A DNA stretch of 64,000 nucleotides from Lederbergia citrisecunda (GTDB lineage: Bacteria > Bacillota > Bacilli > Bacillales > Bacillaceae_C): NCBI RefSeq assembly GCF_018343695.1, contig NZ_JAGYPJ010000001.1, positions 3,087,992-3,151,991 on the forward strand, read 5' to 3'. The notes under the pieces were generated by a model. The model had not been told where the DNA came from. It did not search any database and saw only the letters and a list, made by a program, of their open reading frames with translations. Shown one piece after another: positions 35,359 to 44,174 of the stretch. The translations under genes and the position numbers were made by a program. The stretch's first letter is position 1; the number at the start of each line of letters is the position of its first letter.

Positions 35359-37146
35359 CTATTTAATTTCCGTTTCAATTAATTTAAATTCCGTAACATC
35401 GACAATTCCACGATTTGATATACGAATTTCCGGTATAACTGGTAAGGCAATGAGTGAAAATGTCATAAATGGTGCGTGGATTGGACAACCAATTTCCTTC
35501 CATGCTTGTTCGAGTTGTTGAACTTCTTTTACAACAGTTTCAAGCGGTTGATCAGACATGAGTCCGGCAATACGCATGCTTACTTTCGCAAGGACCTTTT
35601 GATTTTCTACTACGATCATGCCACCACCCATTTTAGCAAGTTCGTTTGCAGCAAATGCCATATCCTCAGGGTTTGTTCCCATCACGAGTAGATTATGACT
35701 ATCATGGGCTACTGTGGAAGCAACTGCTCCTTTTTTCAACTGGAAGCCATGCGCAAATCCAAGAGAAATCTGTCCTGTTGCATGATGACGTTCAATACAA
35801 GCAAGCTGCAAAATATCTTTTTCTACATCTGGTTGGATTACACCATCAACCACTTGTAAGCTTGATGTCATTTTTTCCGTACGAGCACTGTTTTCAATAA
35901 TTTTAATCACATTTACATCTGTTGTTTCTTCAGCGTTACTTTTTAACAAAAAGTCTTTTGGAGTCAGTTCTGATTTCAAATTGATTGAATTTCTTACATG
36001 GTCAGGATAAGTAAACGTAGGGAATTGTTTTACAAGATTTCCATTATCAAAAACAACTTCCCCATCCGTAATTACTATAACTGGCTCGACTTTATGAAGA
36101 TCTTCAATGATCAAAATATCTGCATACTTTCCAGGTGCTATAGCTCCTAGATCTTGGTCTAATTTAAAATATCGTGCAACATTGATCGTCGCCATTTGAA
36201 TCGCCGTTACAGGGTCAACCCCTTCTTCAATGGCCCGACGAACAACATGGTTTAAATGTCCTTGCTCAATAAGTGTTTGCGGGTAAACATCGTCTGTCAC
36301 TAAGCTGATATTATCAGTGTTTACTTTATCTTCTGTTACGACTTTGATTACTTCTTTTACATCATGCCAGGCGGAACCTTCACGAATCATCAGATGCATA
36401 CCCAATCTGACCTTCTCAAGCCCTTGTTCCCTCGTAACTGTCTCATGATCGGAAGTAACTCCTGCGGCAATATAAGCTTGAAGCATATGTGAGTCATCTG
36501 CAGGAAAATGCCCTGTTACCGTTTTATTCGCTTTGATCGTTTCTTCAATTTCTCCAATCATAAGAGGATCTCCGAAAACAACTCCTGGGAAGTTCATGAC
36601 TTCTCCAAGCCCAGCTACATTTTCCCACTGTAAGCCAGCTTTAATATCTTCAACACCCAATGATGCCCCCGCATCTTCGAAATCTGTTGTAGCTGGAACA
36701 CATGATGGAAATGTTGTGAACACTTTTAGCGGAAGCTGCTGCCCTTCCTCATGCATTAAACGAACACCTTCAACACCGAAAACATTGGCAATTTCATGTG
36801 GATCCATAAAAATACCCGTTGTCCCTTTTGGTAATGCCGCTTTCGCAAACTCGGTCACAGAAAGCATCGTACTTTCAACGTGCATATGACCATCCAATAA
36901 GCCCGGAGTGATATATTTATGATTAACGTCAATTACTTTCGTTTGTTTACCAATTGTATGATCGGCATTCCCAATATAGGCAATTCTCCCTTGAGAGACC
37001 GCGACATCCATGTTTTCAAGTAATTCACCAGAGAATACATTCACTAACGTACCATTTTTTATTACTAAATCAGCCTTTTCTATTCCTCTCGCAACCTTGG
37101 AAAGTTGCTGACTAACTTCATATAGTTTTTTTCTATTGCTTTGCAT
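35359..37146 (-). CDS. adeC: Adenine deaminase (AdeC)
   Basis: A 595-residue adenine deaminase (adenine to hypoxanthine and ammonia). The HxH in LLDGHMHVESTMLS (about 95-105), the metal site MDPHEIANV, the VTDDVYP block and the family's C-terminal domain containing GFAHGF and VAHDSHNL are all present. It starts at the ATG at 37146 behind GGGAGAGTGA; a longer frame to 37224 has no ribosome site and exceeds the family length. It lies next to a purine permease and two amidohydrolases, all serving base salvage and catabolism. Confidence 0.95.
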   Translation of the reverse strand: MQSNRKKLYEVSQQLSKVARGIEKADLVIKNGTLVNVFSGELLENMDVAVSQGRIAYIGNADHTIGKQTKVIDVNHKYITPGLLDGHMHVESTMLSVTEFAKAALPKGTTGIFMDPHEIANVFGVEGVRLMHEEGQQLPLKVFTTFPSCVPATTDFEDAGASLGVEDIKAGLQWENVAGLGEVMNFPGVVFGDPLMIGEIEETIKANKTVTGHFPADDSHMLQAYIAAGVTSDHETVTREQGLEKVRLGMHLMIREGSAWHDVKEVIKVVTEDKVNTDNISLVTDDVYPQTLIEQGHLNHVVRRAIEEGVDPVTAIQMATINVARYFKLDQDLGAIAPGKYADILIIEDLHKVEPVIVITDGEVVFDNGNLVKQFPTFTYPDHVRNSINLKSELTPKDFLLKSNAEETTDVNVIKIIENSARTEKMTSSLQVVDGVIQPDVEKDILQLACIERHHATGQISLGFAHGFQLKKGAVASTVAHDSHNLLVMGTNPEDMAFAANELAKMGGGMIVVENQKVLAKVSMRIAGLMSDQPLETVVKEVQQLEQAWKEIGCPIHAPFMTFSLIALPVIPEIRISNRGIVDVTEFKLIETEIK

Positions 37147-37178
37147 AGATGTCACTCTCCCATTGAAATTAGAAAATA

Positions 37179-37207
37179 GGGAATGCCCATATATTATGTG
37201 CATTCCC
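37179..37207 (-). terminator. Hairpin between the permease gene and adeC
   Basis: GGGAATGC...GCATTCCC (8 bp) followed on the minus strand by TATTTTCTAATTT. It could end permease transcripts and partially uncouple adeC. Confidence 0.5.
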
Positions 37208-37238
37208 ATTCTTTGGGTTCCCAAAAAACTTTATATTA

Positions 37239-38540
37239 TTATACAGCCCAACCTAGATATGCAATAAACACTAAGAATAAAACATACATAATTGGATGAA
37301 CTTCTTTGTATTTTCCTCTGAATACCATTGTTAATGGATAAAGGATAAATCCTAGAGCAATACCCGTTGAAATGCTATAAGTTAAAGGCATAGTTACGAC
37401 AGTCAAGAAAGCTGGAATCGCAAATTCAAATTCATTCCATTTGATTTCAGCCAATGCCGATGACATCAAAATTCCAACCACAATTAAAGCAGGAGCCGTA
37501 ACTTGCGGTGTAACAACACTTAATAATGGTGAAAAGAACAATGCTAAGATGAATAATCCTGCAGTGACGATAGATGTAAAGCCTGTACGTCCACCTGCCG
37601 CAACCCCAGAAGTTGATTCTACATAAGAAGTAGTTGTAGAAGTTCCTAAAATAGCTCCAATCATCGTTGCGATAGAGTCAGCAGACAAAGCACGTCCGAT
37701 TCTAGGTAGTTTTCCATCGACTAATAATCCTGCTTGACGAGTAACAGCTAATAAAGTACCTGCTGTATCAAAGAAATCAACAAACAATAATGTAAAAATA
37801 ACAACAAGCATATGCGGTGTAAAAATATCACCTAAATGACTGAACATAGCACCAAAAGTTGGCTCAAGACTTGGAATTGGAGCAACAACTCCAGATGGTA
37901 GATCAATAAGGCCAAAAATAATACCTGCAACGGAAGTAACGATCATTCCGTAAAAGATTGCTCCTCTAAAACGTCTAATCATGAAAAATGCAGTAACAAT
38001 CAAACCAAAGATAGCTAGTAAAGTTGTTGGAGCAGTGATGTCTCCTAGAGCAACAATCGTTGTACCAGGCTGAGCTTCTTTTACAATCCCAGCATTTTGA
38101 AAACCAATAAAAGCAATAAACAAACCGATACCAGATGCAACTGCAAGCTTCAATTGTTCAGGAATTGCATTGATAATTGTTTCGCGAATTTTTGTTAATG
38201 TTAAAATGAAGAAAATAAGACCAGAAATAAATGTTCCTGCTAAAGCTGTTTGCCAAGGAATACCCATTCCTAATACAACTGTAAAAGCAAAGAAAGCATT
38301 AATTCCCATTCCTGGCGCTAAAGCAACTGGATATTTCGCCCATAAACCCATGATTAAACATGCAAGAGCAGAAGCAAGACCTGTTGCTACGAAAATAGCA
38401 CCTTGATCCATACCAGTTGCACTTAAAATGGATGGATTGACGAAAAGAATGTATGCCATGGCAAGAAACGTTGTCAGACCCGCAACAGACTCTTGACGGT
38501 AGTTCGTATTCAATTCCTTAAAATTAAAATAACGATTCAT
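37239..38540 (-). CDS. NCS2 purine permease (PbuG/AzgA type)
   Basis: A 433-residue membrane transporter of the AzgA-like NCS2 family. It begins with MNRYFNFKEL, has about 12-14 hydrophobic segments and the motif block VEST..ATSYVEST at about 300. The start is the ATG at 38540 behind AGGAGG; the longer frame runs into a dispersed repeat and is spurious. B. subtilis PbuG and PbuO take up hypoxanthine, guanine or adenine. A guanine-type riboswitch lies upstream, so uptake is shut off when guanine or hypoxanthine is plentiful. Confidence 0.93.
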   Translation of the reverse strand: MNRYFNFKELNTNYRQESVAGLTTFLAMAYILFVNPSILSATGMDQGAIFVATGLASALACLIMGLWAKYPVALAPGMGINAFFAFTVVLGMGIPWQTALAGTFISGLIFFILTLTKIRETIINAIPEQLKLAVASGIGLFIAFIGFQNAGIVKEAQPGTTIVALGDITAPTTLLAIFGLIVTAFFMIRRFRGAIFYGMIVTSVAGIIFGLIDLPSGVVAPIPSLEPTFGAMFSHLGDIFTPHMLVVIFTLLFVDFFDTAGTLLAVTRQAGLLVDGKLPRIGRALSADSIATMIGAILGTSTTTSYVESTSGVAAGGRTGFTSIVTAGLFILALFFSPLLSVVTPQVTAPALIVVGILMSSALAEIKWNEFEFAIPAFLTVVTMPLTYSISTGIALGFILYPLTMVFRGKYKEVHPIMYVLFLVFIAYLGWAV

Positions 38541-38584
38541 GATTTTCCTCCTAAGTTCTGGATGTAAATGCGAAGAAAAGCGTA

Positions 38585-38720
38585 AGCGCCTTGCCCATCG
38601 ACGTACAAACTTCGGGGCCATCGACAGAGATAAAGGAAACACGACGAGCCTACAAGGCGAGTCGATGTTGACTTATCGTAGGGAGATGGACAAGAAATTT
38701 GCTAGTCGATAGGCGCTGTA
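38585..38720. repeat. Dispersed bcr-like repeat, copy A
   Basis: A GC-richer block with terminal inverted AGCGCC...ATCGAC / GTCGAT...GGCGCT. Its segment with CATCGACGTACAAACTTC and GATAAAGGAAACACG recurs at 63121-63183. It lies between the riboswitch terminator and the permease gene. Such repeats are common between genes in Bacillaceae. Confidence 0.75.
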
Positions 38721-38728
38721 ACCAGACA

Positions 38729-38918
38729 CAAAAAAACCTGGGTACAATGTCTACCCAGGTTCCGATCTACGTTGACGAACGAAGAAAATGACGTTTAAAA
38801 AGAGAAAAATAATGACAAAGCCTAACATATCATTTTCATTGTTCTTCATGTAGTCCGGTATTTTACGGTTACCTGGTAGAGACACTTGAGCCATATTCTC
38901 AAGCATATACATTGAATG
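38729..38918 (-). promoter_or_regulatory. Guanine riboswitch with intrinsic terminator
   Basis: On the minus strand the aptamer (about 38918 to 38843) has P2 CTTGAG/CTCAAG with loop AATATGG, the conserved TCTACC core, P3 CAGGTAACCGTAAAATACCGG and the 3' GACTACATGAA. A C in GACTAC is the guanine-specificity position (C74 in xpt; adenine types have U). It is followed at 38735-38761 by a terminator stem AACCTGGGTA...TACCCAGGTT with a T run. It controls the NCS2 permease gene 190 bases downstream. Confidence 0.92.
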
Positions 38919-39253
38919 AACTTTTTTAATTGTTTTCTATATTTCTATTAATAGCATAAAAGTCCTAGATTGGTCAATAGAAAAGACGAATATTTTTAAT
39001 TGGAAAATAAATAATGTTCGTGAATCCCGCAAGTTTCCTATATAATATTCAGCGAAATATGTCGATTACATAAAATGTAAGTTACTTTCCTTAGTATAAG
39101 ATTAGCAGAAATTAGAGTCTGTAGGCAATAATAAATAATTATAATTAGATTAACCTAAAGTTCAATTACCGTTTCGAGTACCCTACTACTTTTTTACATG
39201 TTTCAGTAACTATATTAGTAGTTATCTAAATGGATTTCCTTTTTTCCGCATCA
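38919..39253. other. Intergenic AT-rich stretch, nothing recognised
   Basis: About 330 AT-rich bases between the riboswitch and the yeeI promoter. Promoter elements of the riboswitch RNA should lie in the left part, but I saw no confident pair. No small gene or hairpin stands out. Confidence 0.4.
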
Positions 39254-39272
39254 TTTTTTCCTCACAATTCAT

Positions 39273-39282
39273 GTGATATAAT
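39273..39282 (+). promoter_or_regulatory. Extended -10 promoter of yeeI
   Basis: TGTGATATAAT contains TATAAT at 39277-39282 with the TGn extension; the -35 region is a weak T run. It lies about 92 bases before the yeeI start. Confidence 0.5.
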
Positions 39283-39373
39283 AGTCTAGAAATGATGCAA
39301 TGTGTATAACATGCATCACATTGTACTTATTCAAAATGTTGTATACATTTTATGTTGAAAGTGAGTGTTCATA

Positions 39374-40093
39374 ATGGGTCGTAAATGGAACAATATTAAA
39401 GAAAAGAAAGCGTCAAAGGATGCAAATACGAGTCGTATTTATGCAAAGTTTGGGCGTGAAATATATGTAGCTGCAAAGCAAGGTGAACCCGATCCGGAAT
39501 CGAATCAGGCGTTGAAAGTCGTCCTTGAACGAGCAAAAACGTATAATGTTCCGAGAGCGATTATTGACCGAGCGATTGAAAAAGCAAAAGGTGGCTCAGA
39601 GGAAAATTATGATGAGCTTCGCTATGAAGGGTTCGGACCAAATGGATCTATGGTGATCGTAGACGCTCTGACAAACAATGTAAACCGCACAGCTTCTGAA
39701 GTTCGTGCTGCTTTTGGTAAAAACGGAGGCAATATGGGTGTCAGTGGATCTGTTGCTTACATGTTTGATGCCACAGCGGTCATTGGGATTGAAGGAAAAA
39801 CAGCCGATGAAGTGCTCGAGCTATTGATGGAAGCTGATATTGATGTAAGAGATATTTCCGAAGAAGATGAAACGGTGATCGTGTACGCTGAACCTGATCA
39901 ATTCCATGCTGTGCAAGAAGCTTTAAAAGCAGCAGGTATCACAGAATTTGCAGTAGCAGAACTGACAATGCTTGCTCAAAACCATATAACACTACCAGAA
40001 GACACACAAGCGCAATTTGAAAAAATGATCGATGCCTTGGAAAACTTAGAAGATGTGAGTCAAGTGTATCATAATGTGGATTTTCCTGAATAA
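39374..40093 (+). CDS. yeeI: YebC/PmpR family protein YeeI
   Basis: A 239-residue YebC-type protein (TACO1 family), beginning with [20 protein letters not shown], which matches B. subtilis YeeI almost residue for residue as I recall it. The three-domain YebC fold is full length. YebC proteins bind the ribosome and relieve stalling at proline-rich sequences, and some have been called transcription regulators. The start is the ATG at 39374; the in-frame GTG nine bases earlier is not needed. It stands alone with its own terminator. Confidence 0.95.
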   Translation: MGRKWNNIKEKKASKDANTSRIYAKFGREIYVAAKQGEPDPESNQALKVVLERAKTYNVPRAIIDRAIEKAKGGSEENYDELRYEGFGPNGSMVIVDALTNNVNRTASEVRAAFGKNGGNMGVSGSVAYMFDATAVIGIEGKTADEVLELLMEADIDVRDISEEDETVIVYAEPDQFHAVQEALKAAGITEFAVAELTMLAQNHITLPEDTQAQFEKMIDALENLEDVSQVYHNVDFPE

Positions 40094-40103
40094 TACATTG
40101 CAG

Positions 40104-40131
40104 CAGTCCTATCGTATAGGACTGTTTTTTT
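40104..40131 (+). terminator. Terminator of yeeI
   Basis: CAGTCCTAT-cgt-ATAGGACTG, a perfect 9-bp stem, followed by seven T. Confidence 0.93.
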
Positions 40132-40140
40132 ATATATTAA

Positions 40141-40174
40141 TGATATATATTTTATACTTGATATATTTTTTATA
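40141..40174 (+). promoter_or_regulatory. Paired direct repeat in front of the HxlR gene
   Basis: TGATATATATTTTATA (40141-40156) and TGATATATTTTTTATA (40159-40174) differ at one or two positions and lie 18 bases apart, about two helical turns. This could be the operator for the adjacent HxlR regulator. Confidence 0.45.
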
Positions 40175-40206
40175 TCGAGGTAAGATGATTTCAAGAGGTG
40201 ATGATC

Positions 40207-40521
40207 GTGGATATCTGTCCATACTTAGAATTCTCATTTCAGATTTTAGGGAAAAAGTGGAACGGTTTGATTGTACATTATCTTTCTCTTTGTCCGGGTG
40301 GGGCAGCGCGTTTTTCAGAATTAAAGAAGGATCTTCCAGATATAACACCTAGGGCACTATCGTCTAGGTTATCCGAGCTAGTCGAATACGGATTGATAGA
40401 AAAAAAGGTAAGCGGTGGATCCCCAGTAATGATTTCATATGAATTAACTGAAAAAGGTTTCGCCTTGACAAAGGCACTTGAACCCGTTCAAAAATGGGCT
40501 CAGACTTATAAAACACTATAA
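40207..40521 (+). CDS. HxlR family transcriptional regulator
   Basis: A 104-residue winged-helix regulator: DICPYLEFSFQILGKKW, the recognition part FSELKKDLPDITPRALSSRLSEL and a wing with GGSPVMISYELT. The N-terminal Cys (DICP) is the place where HypR/YodB/HxlR-type members sense thiol-reactive or aldehyde stress. I start at the GTG at 40207, eight bases after AGAGG; earlier in-frame starts lie inside that site. It leads a DsbA-like gene by 18 bases and probably regulates it. Confidence 0.88.
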   Translation: MDICPYLEFSFQILGKKWNGLIVHYLSLCPGGAARFSELKKDLPDITPRALSSRLSELVEYGLIEKKVSGGSPVMISYELTEKGFALTKALEPVQKWAQTYKTL

Positions 40522-40539
40522 AGAAATGAGGTAATCATC

Positions 40540-41457
40540 TTGAAGAACAATATGATCTGTGATTTAGAAACAGGGATTTGCGGAGAAGTTGGAGAAGACA
40601 ACGACATGGTAATGATTGATTTGAACAAACCTCAAAAAACAATCGATCTCTATTATGTTACTGACCCAATTTGTTCCCATTGTTGGGCACTTGAACCAGT
40701 TTTGCGACGATTTGAAGAACAGTATGGTCATTACATCAAATTTCATACTGTAATGGGAGGACTATTGGAAAGCTGGAATGGGTTTGCTGATAAAGCTAAT
40801 GGAATCAATAACCCTGCAGATGTTGCAGAGCATTGGAGAGAAGTTGGAGAACATTCCCGGATGCCAATTGATGGATCTCTTTGGCTGGACAATCCAATTC
40901 AATCATCCTACCCACCTTCAAGGGTATTCAAGGTTATTCAGCAACGTGATGAGAAGTTAGCACAAGAGTTTTTACGAAGAGCAAGAGAAGCTGTTTTTGT
41001 ATTTAATCAAAATATTGGCGATGACGAAGTATTAATCGATATTGTCAATCAACTTGGTCTTGATGGCTCGTCTATCGTAAAGGAAGCTGCAAGTTCCATC
41101 GGGAAACAATTATTGGACCAAGACTTTGCACTTGCCAGATCACTTGGAGTTCGTGGATTTCCTACGATTATCATGGCAAATGATGAAAATAAAGGAGTTA
41201 AAATTGTTGGAGCAAGACCGCTAGATTACTATTTAAAAGGCCTGCAGCAAACAATATCAGCTGAAGAGATTAAACCTAATCCCCTTCCTTCGTTATCTGA
41301 CTTACTAGAAAAAGAAGCACTTCTATTTTCTAAGGAGATCGAAGTAATGTATGATTTGTCACAAGATGAAGTGAACTCTTTCATTCAAAAAGAGCTTTCA
41401 ACTACTCAATATCAGCTCAAAGAAGCGCTTGGCGAGTATTATATAGAGAAAAATTAA
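40540..41457 (+). CDS. DsbA-like thioredoxin-fold protein (FrnE/YjbH-like)
   Basis: A 305-residue DsbA-fold protein with a CSHC active site in DPICSHCWALEP (about C46 and C49) and the cis-Pro loop VRGFPTI near 206. No signal peptide is present, so it is cytoplasmic, as FrnE and the Spx adaptor YjbH/SpxH are. N-terminal residues 1-30 contain two extra Cys (ICDLETGICGE). Because an HxlR redox sensor gene precedes it by 18 bases, a role in oxidative stress is likely. TTG start behind GAGG; ATG at 40552 is an alternative. Confidence 0.85.
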   Translation: MKNNMICDLETGICGEVGEDNDMVMIDLNKPQKTIDLYYVTDPICSHCWALEPVLRRFEEQYGHYIKFHTVMGGLLESWNGFADKANGINNPADVAEHWREVGEHSRMPIDGSLWLDNPIQSSYPPSRVFKVIQQRDEKLAQEFLRRAREAVFVFNQNIGDDEVLIDIVNQLGLDGSSIVKEAASSIGKQLLDQDFALARSLGVRGFPTIIMANDENKGVKIVGARPLDYYLKGLQQTISAEEIKPNPLPSLSDLLEKEALLFSKEIEVMYDLSQDEVNSFIQKELSTTQYQLKEALGEYYIEKN

Positions 41458-41463
41458 TGGAAC

Positions 41464-41510
41464 AAAAAAGGAGACGGTGTTCATCACATCACTTACGTCT
41501 CCTTTTGCAT
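41464..41510. terminator. Bidirectional terminator
   Basis: AAAAGGAGACG...CGTCTCCTTTT gives an 11-bp stem with A and T runs, between the DsbA-like gene and the converging isomerase-like gene. Confidence 0.85.
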
Positions 41511-41516
41511 TTTGGC

Positions 41517-42401
41517 TTATTTCGGGTTTGGGATAAAATTCCCACCACGACATTGTTTTAAATAATTTAATGCATGTACTTGTCCAGTCATTTCGAGTTC
41601 ATCTTTATATACAGGGTCATGCCAGCCTTCAATCTCGATAGAACCCGTGTAGTTATTTTGTCTTAAAATCGTGATGATATCAGCCCAATTTGTATCTCCA
41701 AATCCAGGTGTCCGATGCCAAACATATTCGTGTGGGCCATGTACTCCATGTTCTTTTACAACATCCCAAGCGATGGTTGCATCCTTGCCATGGACGTTAA
41801 ATACTTTAGGCGCCCATTTCCGAAGCTGTGGAATTGGATCAATTAGGCTAACCATTTGATGACAAGGTTCCCATTGTAGTCCAATATTATCGGAAGGCAC
41901 TGCGTTAAACATCATTTCCCAAGCTGTTGGGTTATGGGCAATATTCCAGTCACCGCGTGACCAAGTCCCTCCCATATCACAATTTTCAAATGCAATTTTC
42001 ACACCGCGGTCTTCGGCTCTTTTGCCTAATTCTCCGAAAACTTCTGTATACTTCCCAATTGATTCATCAATTGGACGATCCACTATTCTTCCAGTAAATC
42101 CACATACAATTTCAGCACCGAATAAATGCGCATTATCAATTAAACGTTCCCAGCTTGCCAATGTATCTGCATTATCTCCATGGCCAGTTAATGGATTCCC
42201 AAAAACACCTACTGTTGAAATGACAAAATCATGTTTATCCATTAACTCTCTTATTTTTTTGGCATTTTCTACGAAATCAAAATTCCCTGTCGTTTGCCAA
42301 AATGTTAGCCCAAATGATTCAAATCCATGTTGTACTATTTGTGGAATGACGTCCACAGCTGTATCTCCATTAACTAATGTTCCGATTCTGATTTGCTTCA
42401 T
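41517..42401 (-). CDS. Sugar phosphate isomerase/epimerase-like protein
   Basis: A 294-residue TIM-barrel protein of the xylose isomerase-like family (AP_endonuc_2). Typical metal-ligand residues are visible: Glu in FENCDMGGTW, Asp/His in QWEPCHQM and NVHGKD, and Glu in IEIEGWHDPVY. The reaction cannot be deduced, but inositol or sugar-acid epimerisation is usual. The ATG at 42401 follows AGGAGG. It is divergent from an AraC-type gene across about 115 bases, so that regulator probably controls it. Confidence 0.86.
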   Translation of the reverse strand: MKQIRIGTLVNGDTAVDVIPQIVQHGFESFGLTFWQTTGNFDFVENAKKIRELMDKHDFVISTVGVFGNPLTGHGDNADTLASWERLIDNAHLFGAEIVCGFTGRIVDRPIDESIGKYTEVFGELGKRAEDRGVKIAFENCDMGGTWSRGDWNIAHNPTAWEMMFNAVPSDNIGLQWEPCHQMVSLIDPIPQLRKWAPKVFNVHGKDATIAWDVVKEHGVHGPHEYVWHRTPGFGDTNWADIITILRQNNYTGSIEIEGWHDPVYKDELEMTGQVHALNYLKQCRGGNFIPNPK

Positions 42402-42517
42402 CACAATAGCCTCCTATTTTTACATCCTACATTTATTGTATTATACTTTTCTAGTAGTCTACTATATCGTTTATTGCGGTATTTTTGTCTTATCTTGCGA
42501 TTAAGAGGGTGTTTACG

Positions 42518-43384
42518 ATGCGTGATGAATTATGGGAAAATACTAACCTGATTGACGACTCATTCCCGATTAATATTTTTCATACGGATACATTGGAATC
42601 AGAAACACTACATCTCCATTGGCATGAGCATTATGAAGTTATTTTATTAAGGAAAGGTGAAACTGTATTTTATATAAATGGAAACCGCCTCTCTGCCACT
42701 GCGGGAGATATACTGTTCGTAAATAGTGGTGAGCTCCATTCCGCCTTATCTGAATATCCTAACCGCGTACAATATGATGCGATTGTTTTTCATTCATCTA
42801 TACTTGGCAATGAATTGGATGGATTGCGATCCGAAGATGTAGTTTCTTCCTATTTAACGAGAAAGGCTAAAGTGGCTAATATAATACATCAAAGTCACCC
42901 ACAATATCGCATCATGAAAGAAGCCATTGAATCGCTTCTTGAAGAATTTACAAACCAACATACTGGATATCAGCTTGCGGTAAGAGCATATTGCCAATTA
43001 ATCTTCACATGGCTGCACCGCTGGTTTGTCTGCAAGCATAGTGATGAACTACAACTTGATGCATTAAAGAAAAAAGCGGAGCGGTTTAAATCTCTTCTCC
43101 TCTTTATAGAGTACAATTATTCCAATAAAATAACCGTTGAAAAAGCAGCATCTATCGTGAACCTTAGTCCATATCACTTCTGCAAAGTATTTAAAGAATT
43201 GACTGGATCAACTTTCATTCAGTTTATTAATCTTCACCGTATTTATGAGGCCGATAAGTTGTTGGCAAATTCGATATTAACCATTTCGGAGATTGCGGAG
43301 CGTGTAGGATTTAACAATATCTATCGTTTTTCGAAAGTATATAAAACTATAAAGGGTTACCCACCATCGAAACAAAGAAAATAA
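42518..43384 (+). CDS. AraC family transcriptional regulator
   Basis: A 288-residue regulator: an N-terminal cupin sugar-sensing domain (LHWHEHYEVILLRKGE, with a later GDILFVNSGELHS) and a C-terminal double helix-turn-helix with the AraC signature (IAERVGFNNIYRFSKVYKTIKGYPPS). I start at the ATG at 42518 behind AGAGGGTG. It is divergent from the isomerase-like gene, and both are likely induced by the same unknown sugar. Confidence 0.9.
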   Translation: MRDELWENTNLIDDSFPINIFHTDTLESETLHLHWHEHYEVILLRKGETVFYINGNRLSATAGDILFVNSGELHSALSEYPNRVQYDAIVFHSSILGNELDGLRSEDVVSSYLTRKAKVANIIHQSHPQYRIMKEAIESLLEEFTNQHTGYQLAVRAYCQLIFTWLHRWFVCKHSDELQLDALKKKAERFKSLLLFIEYNYSNKITVEKAASIVNLSPYHFCKVFKELTGSTFIQFINLHRIYEADKLLANSILTISEIAERVGFNNIYRFSKVYKTIKGYPPSKQRK

Positions 43385-43388
43385 TACT

Positions 43389-44003
43389 TTAATAATACTT
43401 TTTTCCTGGTCGAGCCCAAATGACATACACCATATTTAAATAGTAATTTTCCATTTGTTCTACAGATAGTCCAGCATCCCTAGTCATTGCCATTATATTT
43501 CTTGTATGATGGCATCCAATAGTTCGGTATAAAAGAGGATTAAGTATTTTTTGTAGGAAAGCTACGAATCGATTGTTGCTAATGCCGTGCTCCAGAAGCA
43601 AAATCTTTCCTCCCGGCTTGCACCATTGTTGGATATTTTTCATCATGGACAATGGATTCTCATAGCTACAAAAAGATAGAGTTGAAACAATTGTATCGAA
43701 GGAATGCTGTTCAAAGCTTATCTCTTCTATATCTGAACAAATGAACTTTGCGTCTACATTATTATTTCGCGCTGTAATCTTTGCCTTTTCAAGCATAGCA
43801 TTACTGAAATCAATCGCTGTCACTTTGACGCCAGATTGATAGTATGGAAAATTAGCACCTGCTCCAACCGCTAGCTCTAGCACCTCTCCCTCTGCCTTAC
43901 TAATGAGGCTTTTTCTCATACTTTGTTGTTTTAGTGTCTCTTTGCTTTTATCATATCTCGATGCCTGTCTATCAAATATTCTAATGAGTTTCTTCTTTTC
44001 CAC
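43389..44003 (-). CDS. Class I SAM-dependent methyltransferase
   Basis: A 204-residue methyltransferase. The SAM-binding motif I reads VLELAVGAGANFPYY (about 40-54), motif II has AIDFSNAMLEKA and motif IV SFDTIVSTLSFCSY. It resembles YrhH/phospholipid N-methyltransferase-like proteins; the tail YVIWARPGKK is typical. Its substrate is unknown. It begins with a GTG behind GAGAGGG. The end lies four bases from the end of the AraC gene, converging. Confidence 0.87.
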   Translation of the reverse strand: MEKKKLIRIFDRQASRYDKSKETLKQQSMRKSLISKAEGEVLELAVGAGANFPYYQSGVKVTAIDFSNAMLEKAKITARNNNVDAKFICSDIEEISFEQHSFDTIVSTLSFCSYENPLSMMKNIQQWCKPGGKILLLEHGISNNRFVAFLQKILNPLLYRTIGCHHTRNIMAMTRDAGLSVEQMENYYLNMVYVIWARPGKKYY

Positions 44004-44116
44004 CTTGCCCTCTCCCCTTTTTTAGCTCTTTTTTATTTCAACAAAACATAATCGAACTCCTTTTTCCTTTTGCAGGTCCCAATATTCAAATTATTAAGAA
44101 CAGTTAATTAGTCTCA

Positions 44117-44144
44117 TTTGTTTCTACTATCTATCCTTTATAAT
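44117..44144 (+). promoter_or_regulatory. Possible promoter of the NamZ-like gene
   Basis: TTTGTT (44117-44122) and TATAAT (44139-44144), 16 bases apart, lie 30 bases upstream of the GTG start. Confidence 0.45.
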
Positions 44145-44174
44145 AATAGTAATTTCAAGGAGGTGTGTGATAGA

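Noticed and set aside
38541-38642. N-terminal extension of the purine permease
   Set aside because: The 34 extra codons lie in repeat DNA and upstream of a perfect AGGAGG site for the ATG at 38540.
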